Part shown: positions 32,301 through 44,343 of the stretch, piece after piece
Layout: every line of letters begins with the position of its first letter
How positions within the stretch are numbered: position 1 is the stretch's first letter
DNA from: Brassica napus
Taxonomy: Eukaryota; Streptophyta; Magnoliopsida; Brassicales; Brassicaceae
Reading direction: 5' to 3'
Assembly (NCBI RefSeq): GCF_020379485.1
Contig: NC_063452.1
Span: 25,302,770 to 25,366,769 of the forward strand
DNA length: 64,000 nt
The notes under the pieces: model-generated
The model's database searches: none
Told to the model about the DNA's origin: nothing
What the model saw: the letters and a program-made list of their open reading frames with translations, nothing else
Translations under genes and position numbers: made by a program

Positions 32301-35171
32301 ATGGAGACCCAAACCAGTGGCTGCGATAACATCGTCGGCGATGATACATGGCGAGCGGAAGCAGAGATCGGCGGCAACGAGAGGGCTTTGCAAGCGCTTC
32401 GAGAACTCATCATCTTCCCTTTTCGCTACCCTCTCGAAGCAAGAACACTTGGCCTCAAAGTAAAACACATCCACACCTCAACTCAGCTTCTCTGTGTTTC
32501 TTGTTCTGTTTATTAATCTATCCTCCTCTGCTTTTCACTCGTCATTGCAGTGGTCTAGAGGGTTACTCCTATACGGCCCTCCTGGTACCGGAAAGGTAAA
32601 CTCTGTTTCCAAGCTTGAAACTTTTCAGACAAAACTCTGTTGGGTTCATCAAAGTTGTAAACTTTTGTAGCTTACATAAGCTAATTAGAGTATATTGCAA
32701 CTTTTGTTTTCTTGCAGACAAGTTTGGTCCGTGCTGTTGTCCAGGAATGTGATGCGCATTTGACTGTTTTAAGGTACTTTTCTTTGTAGCTTCTGTATAA
32801 TATATGGTACGAGTGTTCAAAAAATGGGTCTAGTCAGCAAATCGGATTTGAACTATAATCTATAAGACGCCTAACCACTGTCTAGCCATTTCTTGAACAT
32901 TGTATGGTATGGTATGGAGGAAATAGGTGAAAGCTAATATGTGCTTTGTCATTGTGTGGCAATGCTCTGTTTCAGCCCTCATTCAGTGCATAGAGCTCAT
33001 GCTGGAGAAAGCGAGAAAGTCTTAAGGGAAGCTTTTGCTGAGGCTTCTTCCCACGCTGGTTCAGACAAGCCATCTGTGATTTTTATCGATGAAATCGACG
33101 TTCTTTGTTCTCGGCGTAGTTCTAGGTATTGTATCACTCATTTATTTGTTAGTTAATCCTATAGTTTTTACGAGATTGAGAATAAATTTGATTCTTCTCT
33201 AAAATGTAGAGGAGAGCAAGGTGTTCGTATTGCTTCTCAGCTCTTTACACTCATGGACTCAAACAAACCTTCATCATCTCCGCCAAGAGTTGTTGTTGTA
33301 GCATCCACAAATAGGTTGGATGCAATTGATCCAGCGCTAAGAAGGGCGGGGCGGTTTGATACTTTAGTTGAAGTGAGCACACCTAATGAGGAGGATCGCT
33401 TAAAAATCCTGCAGGTAATATTGAGTTCTTAAATGGGATTTGCCTATTGGTGCTTAAGTTGGAGGTTTATGTTTGCTATTCTTTTCAGCTGTACACAAAG
33501 AAAGTTAGCGTAGATCCTACTCTCGATCTGCAAGACATAGCAACGTCTTGCAACGGTTTTGTTGGAGCAGATTTGGAAGCTTTATGTCGTGAAGCAACCA
33601 TATCCGCAAGCAAAAGATCCTCAGATTCTCTTATCTTAACATCACAAGACTTCAAGGTTGCAAAATCTGTGGTTGGTCCAAGTATAACAAGAGGGATCAC
33701 AGTTGAGATCCCTAAAGTGACATGGGACGACGTTGGTGGTCTTAAAGACTTGAAGGTAAAATAGCTTTTACAATGCTGTTGTCTTCCTCTTCCATTGGGA
33801 CTGATGTGTTTTTTATTGCGGACAGAAAAAGCTCCAGCAAGCTGTTGAATGGCCTATCAAACACTCAGCTGCGTTTACAAAGATGGGGATATCGCCGATG
33901 CGGGGAATACTCCTCCATGGTCCTCCAGGTTGCTCAAAGACAACTCTTGCTAAAGCCGCTGCAAATGCTGCTCAAGCTTCCTTCTTTTCCTTGAGCTGTG
34001 CGGAGCTGTTCTCTATGTATGTTGGAGAAGGTGAAGCGTTATTGAGGAACACGTTTCAAAGAGCTAGACTTGCTTCTCCTAGTATAATATTCTTTGATGA
34101 AGCTGATGTTGTCGCTTGTAAAAGGTTTGTTTTCTCTTATCTCTCTCCTAATTCTTGCTTTTTTGTGTTATTGACTCTTTTACCATGTTTACATCCGTGG
34201 TGGGTCGTTGTAGAGGTGATGAGGGGTCAAGCAATAGTTCAACAGTTGGAGAAAGACTTCTGTCTACACTCTTAACCGAAATGGATGGTCTTGAAGAAGC
34301 AAAGGTACACAAAAGTTCATAGATTTTGATGCCCTTATTGGTTTACAATGATAGTGATGTGTTTTTGGTTCAGGGGATTCTTGTCCTGGCTGCTACAAAC
34401 CGCCCCTATGCAGTAGATGCAGCTCTAATGCGACCTGGTCGGTTCGATCTCGTAAGAACATCCCTATTTTTCATTCTAAAATAGAGTTTGGACTAACCTT
34501 ATTCTTTTTTTATTCTATAATAGAGTAATTCATTTATTTTTTGTTCGCCACTCTATTTTTTGGAATACAATCTAACTCCATTATAGAATTATTTTGAAAA
34601 GACAAGAATAATCCATTGGATGGTCTAAGTCCTCACATTGGTTCACTTTGATCAGTAAAACGGATTGTTAACCTTCTCTTTGAAATGTTTTTTTTTTGTG
34701 TGTGTTTAGGTGCTGTATGTCCCACCGCCTGATGTAGAAGCTCGGTTAGAGATACTGCAAGTGCATACACGCAACATGAGACTAGGAGACGATGTTGACC
34801 TCAGAAAAATGGCTGAGGAGACGGAACTTTTTACTGGTGCAGAGCTGGAGGGTCTATGCAGAGAAAGTGGAACAGTGTCGCTTAGGGAAAACATTGCAGC
34901 GAGCGGTGTCTTCAACCGCCATTTCCAAACCGCGAAGAAGTCGCTTAAACCTGCGTTGACGGTTGAAGAAGTTGAGACTTATGCATCATTCAGGAAGTCA
35001 AAGAGTTCGGATTCAAGAACGGTTCGGGTTGAGAAAAAGAAAGTGAATCACTCCAATGTTCTGGGGTTAGGGTTGTCATGGAAGGTTGGTGTATTGAGCT
35101 TAATGTTGGTTGCTGCTGGAAACTTTTACTTGAAGCAGACTAAACATGGTGAACTAGCTGCTGCTACATGA
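32301..35171 (+). CDS. CDC48B: CDC48B, AAA-ATPase with two ATPase domains
   Basis: Ten exons (32301-32459, 32551-32595, 32718-32773, 32976-33125, 33210-33414, 33489-33755, 33826-34124, 34214-34304, 34374-34451, 34710-35171) join in frame with GT/AG borders to 603 residues, with no stop. Two AAA modules are seen: D1 Walker A GPPGTGKT (62-69) and Walker B FIDEID (123-128); D2 Walker A GPPGCSKT (326-333, Ser in place of the second Gly) and Walker B FFDEAD (383-388). The usual CDC48 N-domain is absent, and a hydrophobic segment (about 567-591) lies near the C-terminus, both as in the A. thaliana homologue AT2G03670. CDC48 relatives unfold ubiquitinated or complexed proteins using ATP; the client of CDC48B is not known from sequence. 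The start ATG is the first in the leader and gives [11 protein letters not shown] Helitron end lies 218 bp upstream. Confidence 0.95.
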
Positions 35172-35401
35172 ATCTTCTAAAAGCCTTCTCTTTTTTTTTA
35201 TTCTCAATATAGTATCTTTTTGTTTCTAAGTTCACATATTTTTTCTCAACAGTGCAGAAAAAATAAAGTTCAGATTTTTAAATGTATAAAAACGGCAAAG
35301 AATAATCAACATTATAATGAGCCAGTTTCAAAGCTCTTCAGCGCCCCACGTCAGCATTTTGTGGATCTCATCTTTAAAAAAGTGAAAAATGTCAAGTCTA
35401 T

Positions 35402-35456
35402 GGTTCGACCCCGGGATATTGACATATAAACACCAATATTTATACCACTAGACTAA
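35402..35456 (-). repeat. tRNA-like A-box/B-box module, antisense to Helitron B
   Basis: On the minus strand: A-box-like TTAGTCTAGTGGTA and B-box-like GGGTCGAACC, with tRNA-like spacing. Antisense to the Helitron and about 100-150 bp inside its 5' end, like the module at 357-412. Not foldable as an intact tRNA. Confidence 0.5.
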
Positions 35457-35963
35457 ATGATACTTTTTACATTGATGGCCGAAACTAATATATATTTATG
35501 AAGGTCGGTTTAATAATGTCTCACAAATAAATAAAATGATTTACAAATTATGTTCTCTATTATTTTCTGATTGATTTGTGGGCTTATTTTTTAAACTCGC
35601 TAGCCCATCTATTACATCAGCTTATACATTTGATTAAAGCCTAAGCCTATCTTAATAAACCATAAAATTGGCCCTAAAAAGCCTGCAAGTCGTCAGCTCT
35701 TCGTCTTCGACTGAGACCTATGGTTTTTCCAATCCTGCGCCTCCCCTCCAATACACAGACGCTACTGTCTAAACTTCTCCAATCAAATCCATGGAACTCT
35801 TAGTCTCCCTCTATCTCTTCATCTCCCTCTCTTTACGCACACCATCGAAAACGCTAGCGTCTCATAACTGATACGAGCGGCTTCGCTATATATAGGTCAT
35901 GCTAGATCCAGGAGTCCAACCTCTCATATCTACCAGCACTGTTTTTTTTTTCAATTGTTGAGC

Positions 35964-37186
35964 ATGTCTGTCTCTGATGCTATTGCCGTCCTCCCCACCA
36001 CCTTCAACGCTCTCCGCCTTTGTCGGTCTTCTCAAGTTTGTTGTTGGCCGTCTCCTCAGCTACTGGGATCCCCGTAACATCAATAAAAATGGTGAATTTA
36101 TGGGAATCACCCTCCTTTTGCTAGAAGAAAAGGTATCGTCATCTTCGCTCTAACATGAATGATTTCTTCCTTCCATATTTCATAAAAACTAAAACTATTG
36201 GTCTACGTATTTAACTCTTCTTACCGACAATCTTTACGGACGGCAGCGATCGTAGATGATAGGTTTGAAGTTGGAAGATGGACAGAGGTTTGATCATCTC
36301 CAGGCTCTTGCAAACACAAACTTAGAACCCCCGGTATAGTTTTATATATCACAGTCAAATTTCTCCAACGCCGTACATTCATATTAGCTACTGATTTTTT
36401 TTTTTTACATCTATTAGCTACTGATTCTTAATTCCGTTTGTTAACTTTCAGATGTTGTTGGCCAAAAACGTTTTCTGCTAGGCACTGACCTCAAAAACGC
36501 CTCAACAACGACTCGGCTTATGGTATGTTTTATTCTCATTGACCCAAGCCCGTTTTCACATAGTTCTCATGTTTTTATCCATTTGCTCCTGCTTTAAGAA
36601 AACTTATATAATCTCATACACCAGTACGGTGGTCGTATACTTGCTTTGTGTGACTGACGATGATGCGGCCCCTTTAGGGGTCTTATGAACTCAGATGATA
36701 TAACCCAGTTTGTGATGGTGGTCACCACGTTCAGTCCAAAAAATATTTACGGATAGTCATCTATTTTTTCTCAAGAAACATGTTGATGCTAAACAATTTC
36801 TGCTGAATATAGTACTTTCATGCATATACCTAACAAAATAACATCATTTAATATAACACACACGTACAACTGTGTTTCAGACTGCCAGCAGCAACAAAAC
36901 TCCAGACGTGGATTCCCAATCTATACTACCAGCAGCAACTGTTAGCTACACGGTTCATGTGCCCAAGAGAGCCGAAGAAGTTGATGAAGCAATGCCAAGC
37001 TTTGAAAACGAAGAAAAGAGGCACGTGAGTGATTGTTTCAAGTCCATCAAACCGTCATCCCCACTTAGCTTATGTGTCAATGAAATAACCATTTTCGTAT
37101 GTTTTTTCCTACTTTCAACTTTGGTTGTCTTTAATTATCTGCAAACTATCTCCCACCAGGAGAAGAGTTACTTGGTTTTTAAATAA
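35964..37186 (+). pseudogene. RPA70-like gene relic in Helitron B
   Basis: Exon-like blocks: 35964-36131 contains, after a frame change, GRLLSYWDPRNINKNGEFMG; about 36265-36332 contains RFDHLQALANTNLEPP; 36452-36522 contains DVVGQKRFLLGTDL; about 36630-36765 is damaged by stops; 36880-37025 is a hydrophilic C-terminal exon. The order matches the relics in Helitrons D and E and the plant Helitron RPA-like (OB-fold) family. The second OB fold is barely recognisable and the zinc-binding third one is absent, so this is a dead, shortened copy. Confidence 0.68.
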
Positions 37187-37646
37187 AGGGGAACGTTGAT
37201 GGGTCTTTGCATTTCGTGAAAATAAGCATGTCTTTTTCTTCATGCATGAGAACATGTTCAGATAGTTACATGGCATCGACATTAAACAATGCAACAAAGA
37301 AACCAACTAAAATCCAATAGCCACCAAAACAAAACAAAACCCCCAGAAAAAGTGACACAAGCACACCATCATATGTTCCTCGGTGGGAATTGGGATGCAG
37401 ACAACTAAATACAAAAAATATATATGTATCAACTGGTCTTCGTTCACAAAGCATCCTACACGTAATCAACAACAAACAGCTGCCTCCCTACTAATTCCAC
37501 TACCTCCGACTCTCTGCTTTGCCGAATAACTGCACGCACCAACACAAGTGTAAGAACAACATAACTAACAACGCTAACACTAAGTAAAACTGAACAACAA
37601 CAGCATACACAAATAACCCAGCGTTTGCGCGGAGCTTGGCCTCTAG

Positions 37647-38581
37647 TATTCGAACAATGACAAAGAGACTGGCCATTACATATAAAAAGTGAATGGCCCA
37701 CAAACCTTATTCACTATAGAAATCGTCAAATTTATTGAAAAGCACCAATAATTAATTACACTGGGGAAGTTTAAACCGATTGAATAATTGTAGCTTTGTT
37801 CCAATCCAAATTCTAAAATAGTTACGTATTAATTGACCGGTTTTGGAAACCAGTAATTTTGAATTCAAATATTTCGATGTAAACAGTCGATTTTCATTTA
37901 TCAACATTTGAAATTGATGGTTAACCGAAGAAGCGATCAATTGAACCGGAACCGGGTTGAGCTTATATAGATAGACTGGTTTGCTTATGGACTGAGTAGT
38001 CAGTTTTACTGAGTCTCTCCTTCCGTTAGCTTCTTCTTCCTCTAGATCTGATCGCGATTTTCGCCGGAAGGTTTGTTACTCAAACTTTCAGATCGATTTC
38101 TTCTTCGTATAACTTTCGTTCGTTGCTCCGGTGTCGTAAAGCGAGTCTAGATCTCGTAGATTCCTCCTTGGATTACAGTGTGGAGATTTGGTCTATAGAG
38201 ATTCGGTAGATTCAAGAATTTCGATTCCATTTCGCTTGTTTTAGATCTGATTGTGGCGATTAACAGGTTTTCGTCCACTGATTGAAAGCGCTTGTCATTT
38301 TCTCGTAAAGATTCTCCGAGAATCATGAATTTGTTTTGCCTCTTTTTGTTGTTTTGAGCTGTGGATTTTGAATTAGGATCTCTGGTTTTGGATTATTATC
38401 TTCTAGGAGGAGGGGATCATAGTATGTATCTATGATTGTGAATACAAAGAAACTATGATCCTATAAGCAACATTCACTTGTAAAATTTGAACGGTCTTTC
38501 CAGGTTGGTGTGGCTATACCATAGTTATCAAGTCACGATTTGTCTTTTATTGGATTCTTGGTTTCAGAGGTCTCTTTATCT
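37647..38581 (+). promoter_or_regulatory. SPR1 promoter, leader and leader intron
   Basis: A TATA-like TTATATAGATAG lies at about 37962. The leader probably begins near 37995. A donor-like GAAG/GTTTGTTAC at about 38068 and acceptor TTTCAG at about 38563-38568 suggest a leader intron of about 0.5 kb, common in plant SPR1-type genes. The stretch 37647-37960 is AT-rich with no feature seen. The start of transcription is an estimate. Confidence 0.55.
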
Positions 38582-38993
38582 ATGGGTCGTGGAAACAGCT
38601 GTGGTGGAGGTCAAAGCTCACTCAATTATCTCTTCGGTGGTGGTGGTGATGCTCCTCCTCCTAAGCCCGCTCCAGCTCCTTCTGCTCCACCAGCACAAGC
38701 ACCTGTAGCTGTGACTGCAACTGCTCTCACCACCGCTACTACCAGCGTTGAGCCTGCAGAGGTCAACAAGCAGATACCTGCTGGTATCAAAACTCCTGTT
38801 AACAACTATGCTCGAGCTGAAGGGCAAAACACTGGAAACTTCCTCACTGTATGTTTTTGATTTTGTCTCCTCTTTGAATGATTTGTTACTCTCTCTGAAA
38901 TGGTTCTCTTTGCAGGACCGTCCTTCGACCAAAGTCCATGCAGCTCCTGGAGGTGGATCATCCTTGGATTATCTTTTCACTGGTGGCAAGTAA
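38582..38993 (+). CDS. SPR1: SPIRAL1 microtubule-localised protein
   Basis: Two exons (38582-38848, 38916-38993) join in frame (GT...TGCAG) to 114 residues. The protein starts MGRGNSCGGGQSSLNYLFGG and ends SSLDYLFTGGK: the paired N- and C-terminal repeats that define SPIRAL1 proteins. The middle is Pro/Ala-rich, followed by the conserved IPAGIKTPVNNYARAEGQNT. SPR1 binds plant cortical microtubules, often via EB1, and is needed for straight anisotropic cell growth. Arabidopsis AT2G03680 has the same structure and lies next to CDC48B, as here. No lesions seen. The central region is shorter than I recall for A. thaliana and has several Ala codons. Confidence 0.95.
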
Positions 38994-39169
38994 AGTATAA
39001 AAAAAAACATTATGTGTAATGCAAATGCGTATCCATTGTCTCCTTGTTGCATTCGCACACTATAAAAACTGTTTGATGTGAGCCCAGCCTTTAATGATAA
39101 GAAGTCGGTTTCTTGTCAATCTATCTCAGTCGTTTCTTTTGTAATGTTCTGATGAAAAGTGTTCCAAAT
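38994..39169. other. SPR1 3' flank
   Basis: Probable 3' untranslated region and downstream sequence; no separate feature seen. Confidence 0.5.
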
Positions 39170-39485
39170 AGTTTGAATCAAGAAAAAGCTTGCAAGTTCT
39201 CTTGTTGCCGAACTCCGTGACTTTTAGATCCGACTCACCTATAAGATTCGTAGGGAGGATGAAGAGAGTGTGCCACAAGTCGTGAACTTTACGTGCCCGC
39301 CCGTGTTACTACGTAAGCCAGCTCATGTGTCTCCATGAATCTTAGGGGCGGAAGGGAGAGAAGTTTCTAGGTCCCATGACTCTTGCATATGCAGCTCCAA
39401 ATGTGTTGTCGGGTAGATCCCAAGCATGGCCTACTTGTTCTGACACAACACGAGGACGCTCCAGCAGCATAGTCTCCAGAGAAAA
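39170..39485 (-). pseudogene. COQ4: COQ4 (ubiquinone biosynthesis) fragment, broken
   Basis: On the minus strand one frame reads [20 protein letters not shown] and [15 protein letters not shown] second gives [13 protein letters not shown], and a third gives [19 protein letters not shown]. Together these are the central part of Coq4, a mitochondrial matrix-side protein that organises the coenzyme Q complex; the HDLWH motif is a metal-binding signature. Frameshifts divide the pieces (about 39340 and 39300) and an in-frame TAA follows the first, so it is a pseudogene. The 5' part is missing, and a Mutator-like MITE lies at 39544. AT2G03690, next to SPR1 in A. thaliana, is COQ4, so this looks like a decayed ancestral copy. 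Confidence 0.85.
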
Positions 39486-39543
39486 GAGACAAGATCAAAA
39501 CACTCATTGTAATTAACTCTTGGAAACAAAGACAAATCATTTA

Positions 39544-40241
39544 GACTTATTCTGGGTTCACCAACCAACGGGATTACGTTATTTCATATTCGATATTTTT
39601 TTTTAAAAAAAAACAAAATATTGTCAAATTATATTATTTTTTAAAATTAAAAGATAAAAAAAATAAATAAAAAATAGTAGTAATTACAAAAAAAAATATT
39701 TTTAACGTCGTCAGCAAAATATTAAACCCTAAATCCTAATCCCTAAACCTTAAACCCTTGGGTAAACCCTAAACTCTAGAATAAATCTTAAACTCTAGGA
39801 TAAATCTTAAACTCTAAATCAAAATCACTAAACACTAAAACACTCAAAGGTTTAGGGTTTAGGATTTAGGGTTTAGAATTTTAGGGTTTAGTGTTTTTAT
39901 TTAAAGTTTAGGATGTATCCAAGGGTTTAGGATTTACCCACAAGTTTAGAGTTTACCCAAGGGTTTAGAATTTACCCAAGGGTTTAGGGTTTACCCAAGG
40001 GTTTAGATTTATCCAAGGGTTTAGGGTTTAGGGATTAGGATTTAGGGTTTAGTGTTTTGCTGACGACGTTAAAAAGATTTTTTTAATTCTTTTTTCTGTA
40101 GCTGCTATTTTTTTTTTACTTTTTCTTTTAAAAACATAATATAACTTGATAATATTTTGTTTCATTTTTTAAAAGATATCGAATTTGAAATAATGAAATT
40201 CTATTGGCTGGTGAATCTAGAGGTTCACCCAAGAATAACTC
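39544..40241. mobile_element. Mutator-like MITE (698 bp) with 9-bp target duplication
   Basis: Flanked by the exact 9-bp duplication AATCATTTA (39535-39543, 40242-40250). Inverted repeats of about 210 bp pair GACTTATTCTGGGTTCACC at the left with its complement at the right, ending in shared AACGTCGTCAGCAAAA. The centre is made of AAACCCTAAA/TTTAGGGTTT units that also form the inverted arms. No coding capacity. The duplication length points to the Mutator superfamily. Confidence 0.92.
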
Positions 40242-40250
40242 AATCATTTA

Positions 40251-41639
40251 TACCAAATCCATAAAAGAAAAACCAACAAAGGAAACATCAACTTGAAAAC
40301 TCGAACATGACAGCAAATCCCATTGCCACCACCGCTTTAAAATAAACAAAGTCTCTTTTTAAAAAACATTTCATAAGACGTAGCATGTTGGTTTATCAGA
40401 AACAAATAAGTTTATGGACTAAAGTTAATAAATAGAATGAAGAAATGTCAATGCGTCATGCGGCAACAATAGAGATACTAGCATGGAGACAACTCGACCA
40501 TATAATACCACGCAATTGGAAAGGATTCTAGCTATTGTCTTAGAGGTCTTCGGTTTGAGTAACTGTTGGGATAAAACTAATATTTCGTATTGTGGTTTTG
40601 AGAATGAAAAAATTATGGGTTTTGACCTCAAACCTTCTGATATATTCAAAATAAGAAACTCCATATAAAATTGGTAAAGTGATATAAGGGGAATGATGTG
40701 GTTCACAAGTGATTTGGATTATTCGAGGTCCAGAAGGTTACTGCTTAGGAGCTGGAAAGAGATAAAGGAATCAGTGTATGACATCCGTAGAAGCAGAATT
40801 AAGCTCTACTAATAGCAATCCAACGCACAAAGAGTGTAAGACGAAAATAAATCAATAAAAATTGTAATTTAACTTTAAAAATATGGAATTTTTCCTTGAT
40901 GTTGCATTAAGTGTTTAGTTAACTATTTTACAACGAGTGAAAGTCAAAATAGTAACGCAACTACAAATCTACAATAACATGATAAATCAAATTAATTTTT
41001 AAATTTGTTTTTATACATGATTAGTAACATTTATGAGTTACTAATCAATTAGACTTCTAAATCATACTAAATTAACAACACCACATGTTATTAATCAAAA
41101 CCAAAATGTCATATTTGAATGTGACAATAAGACGATGGTTAGACTCATAGAAAATGAAATCATGAACTTTGGATATCCCAATTCTGTGCTTCTCAATGTA
41201 TTTTCTGTCTTCCTCATTTTGATTATATTTAAATTTTAAATTTAAATTCAATTTCTGTCTCATTGTATATTCTCTCTTCTTCATTTAGATTATATTCAAG
41301 TCTTTTAAATTCACATTTCAAATTTTGTCAACTTTTTTCTTATTAAACTTCAATACGTTGGTTTTTCTCAATTTTTCATGCATTGCAAATGTATATTAGA
41401 TTAAATATTTAAAATAATATAATATTTCAAATTCACACGACATAAAAAAAAGTTTATGCACCTGAAATCAGAGCCATGTGAAGGCTTTTTGATGCTGTAA
41501 GAAAAATAAAAATATTATATAATTTTAACAATATTATCTTATGACAACTAATATATAAGTAATTAGGTAATTTTCCTATGCATAGGCACGGGTTTAAAAA
41601 TTTAACTGAATGAATTATAATAATTTATTTATATTTTTA
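40251..41639. other. Intergenic sequence, no gene recognised
   Basis: Moderately AT-rich. Short frames on both strands at 40425-40706 do not resemble a known family, and the two strands' frames overlap, so neither is called. Confidence 0.5.
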
Positions 41640-41648
41640 TTTCATTTA

Positions 41649-42136
41649 GAGAAAATGACTAAAATAGCACTAAAAAAGTTTTTGTCACAAATATAGTCTG
41701 TAAGAATAAAAATGACCAAACTAGCACTTAATGTTTTATCAAAAGAGATAAATATACACTTATACCCCAAAGGTAAATTAATTTAGACATTAGGGTTTAA
41801 AGTTAAGGGGTGGAGTTTAGGGTTTAGGATTTAGGATTTAGAGTTTAAGGTTTAGGGTTTAGAGTTTAGGGTTTAGGGTTAAGGGGTGGGGTTTAGGATT
41901 TAGGGTTTATGGTTTAGGATCTAGGGTCTAGGGTTTAGAGTTTAGGGTTTAGGGTTTAGAGTTTAGGTTTTAGGGTTTAGAGTTGTGGAGTAGGGTTTTG
42001 GGATAAGATTTCAAATTTTGAAAAATAAAAAAAATTAAATTTTCCAAAAGATAAAATTTCTATTTTGGTCGTTTTAGTTTTTTAGGGTTATTTTTGTGAC
42101 ATAAACTTAGAAAAGTGTTATTTTGGAGATTTACCC
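41649..42136. mobile_element. Mutator-like MITE (488 bp) with 9-bp target duplication
   Basis: Flanked by exact TTTCATTTA (41640-41648 and 42137-42145). Imperfect inverted repeats include AAAATAGCAC / AAAATAACAC and AGTTTTTGTCAC / AGTTTATGTCAC. The interior (41780-42000) is telomere-like TTTAGGG/TTTAGAG units. Same family as 23189-23482. Confidence 0.9.
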
Positions 42137-42253
42137 TTTCATTTATTTATAAATTTTAAATCAAGTTATAATTTATGTATATAATTAAATATTATTTTAT
42201 TTATACATGTTATTTTAGATGACATATATGGTCGGTTTTGTTATCACTTAGAT

Positions 42254-42370
42254 TTTTTTTTTTTTTTTGTCGACAATATTACAGACTCATATTGACTCTG
42301 TAAACCACACCGGGAGATATTGATCCATGTGAACGACGAAAGACGTTTGTTTCCTGACACTGCGTGCTAG
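42254..42370 (-). mobile_element. Short retroposon insertion with 14-bp target duplication
   Basis: The insertion is flanked by GTTATCACTTAGAT (42240-42253, 42371-42384). It starts with a T run, i.e. a poly(A) tail on the minus strand, followed by about 100 bp without A/B boxes. The poly(A) tail and long target duplication mark LINE-type retrotransposition, of a truncated SINE or a transcript piece. Identity unknown. Confidence 0.85.
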
Positions 42371-42384
42371 GTTATCACTTAGAT

Positions 42385-43289
42385 ATATAATATACGATTA
42401 TTTTTATTGTTCTAAACTAAATCATAGCTTTTGTCCTCAGTTAGGTAAAATTTTAATTAATTTTGTTTGCTCTGTATAGTTATGTGTCTAAGATTTGTAT
42501 ATAAACTTTTTGTAAAATTATATATAATATGTAGTTTGGGTAAAAAAATATAAAATATATATAAATAAAAATGGTGTGCTTCAAAAAGAAAACCAAAAAT
42601 GGTGATTGTCTCGTACTTACATAAATGAATATTAATGATAATCTGTTGGAATATCATGTAGTTTTATAATTTCCAAAGGAACTGGCTCATAATAACTGGT
42701 TAATGTTTCATTTACCTGATAATATTTTAAAAGTTCACACACGGATTGAAATTAACTGATAATATTTTAAAAGTTACCACATGGATACAAATATTAAAAA
42801 TAATTAGATTCTTTTCTTTTAACTTTTATCAATTCAGGTCATCATATTCTTTTGATGTATGAAAATGTACAAATATTTTTTATCCAAAATCAAAGAATTT
42901 GGATTTGTTTGAATATTCCTATTTTCATATATTTGGTTGAAGAAATTTAATATAGTTATGCAGTAGATTAATTATTATTTATAATTTTAATTTTGTGGAC
43001 TTCCCTCTATTTTAATGAAAAACACTTTTATTAAAAATATTTGCGTTTCTAGTAAATTTCCTTTGTTATCATACATGTATTTTGTTGCAAATATAAATTA
43101 AAAAAAAAAGAGACTAAATTTTTTTTAAAACGAAAAGCAAATCATTTTTATTAAATATACTTCTATAATTAACTATTGCAAGAATTAAAGTGAACTTAAT
43201 GTAAAAATTTGACTTCTCAAATAATATTACATAATTATTATTTTTTTTTACTTTTAATTTTTGTTAATGTGGATCACTATATGATGCTA
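42385..43289. other. AT-rich intergenic sequence, no gene recognised
   Basis: No element ends or exons seen. A phrase AACTGATAATATTTTAAAAGTT recurs about 45 bp apart (about 42715 and 42753). Confidence 0.5.
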
Positions 43290-44114
43290 TCCCTTATATA
43301 TTATTTAAAGTGACTTTGCCATGTTTCGTTACCACATTAACTTTGAAAGAAAAATGATGACATGTCAATTTAACAAAGATGACATGGCTTGAAACAAATT
43401 ATGACATAGATATTTACATTTAATGTTGATTTATATTTTTGGTAAATGTTTTAAAATATGATAATAAATTTTTTTTTCTCTGTGGCATAATGGCCTAGTA
43501 GTTCATCTTATAAGAGGCAATTGCTTGGTTTGAACCCCGCTTGGTGAGATGGCAGAAGAGGTGGTGCGACCACTGACCCACTTGCTCCTCTCAAATATGG
43601 TAATAACTTATAAATAATTATTAATATAACAATAAATAACATAATAATAAAAATAGAAATTTAATAATAATTACAATTTTCGAAATATTAATTAATTATA
43701 TTTAATAATTATATATTTTTATTACTAAAATAATTATTTAAAATTTTATGCAGTTTAAAAAAATTATAATCTCACTACCCTTTGTTTTTTAATATCTATA
43801 AATTTTAGAAATATTATTTAATTTTACGTTTGGATAATTATATACATAACAAAAAATTTATCAATTTTATAAAATTTAATTTAATATATTTTAACCAAAA
43901 GAAAATAATAATAAAAAAATTTCAAGATTTCAATTTTAAATATATACATATATATACTAAAAGATTATTTATTTTATCATATTTTTAAATATAATTAAGT
44001 TATAATTAATTATTATAAACAAATAATAAAATCCAAAAATTAGAAAATATTATTTTAATTATAATTTCAATTTTAAAATTTTTATTCCTGCACATGGTGC
44101 AGGAAAACACCTAT
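43290..44114 (+). mobile_element. Putative short Helitron (0.8 kb), non-coding
   Basis: Start TCCCTTATATATTATTTAAA follows a host A (43289). The proposed end has a strong hairpin CCTGCAC-ATG-GTGCAGG, then AAAACAC and CTAT where CTAG is expected. It carries a sense tRNA-like module (43487-43540) and no gene. The mismatched last base lowers confidence. Confidence 0.5.
43487..43540 (+). repeat. tRNA-like A-box/B-box module
   Basis: A-box-like TGGCCTAGTAGTT and B-box-like GGTTTGAACCCC with tRNA-like spacing, in a putative short Helitron. No intact cloverleaf. Confidence 0.45.
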
Positions 44115-44343
44115 TTGCAATTATTTGTAGAAAATCTAATTTGTTTGGCTATTAGCTTATTACACACAAATTCTCATCTAATCTATTAATTTAGAACAAT
44201 ATTTTATCTACTGCCAGAAGTTGTACCCTTTCATAGATGCTCAAATAATATCACATGCTACTTAAAAATCAAACCTACCTACTTAAATTAAACTATCTTC
44301 GGATCGGACTGAACATGCTTTGGTTATCTATTGGTACAATCTC

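Larger units (their letters stand above)
35280..37646 (+). mobile_element. Helitron B with RPA-like relic, between CDC48B and SPR1
   Basis: The 3' end has CAGCGTTTGCGCGG (partial hairpin), AGCTTGGCCT and CTAG at 37643-37646, then host T. The 5' end is not fixed. It should lie near 35260-35300, because CCACGTCAGC and an antisense tRNA-like module follow, the same order as at the clear Helitron start at 544. It carries an RPA-like gene relic (35964-37186). Confidence 0.65.

Noticed and set aside
39720..40060. Interstitial telomere array
   Set aside because: The TTTAGGG-like units are arranged as the inverted core of a Mutator-like MITE with a 9-bp target duplication. The array at 41800-42000 has the same explanation.
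40425..40706. Overlapping frames on both strands near 40.5 kb as a gene
   Set aside because: No family motif, no splice structure and equal openness on both strands.
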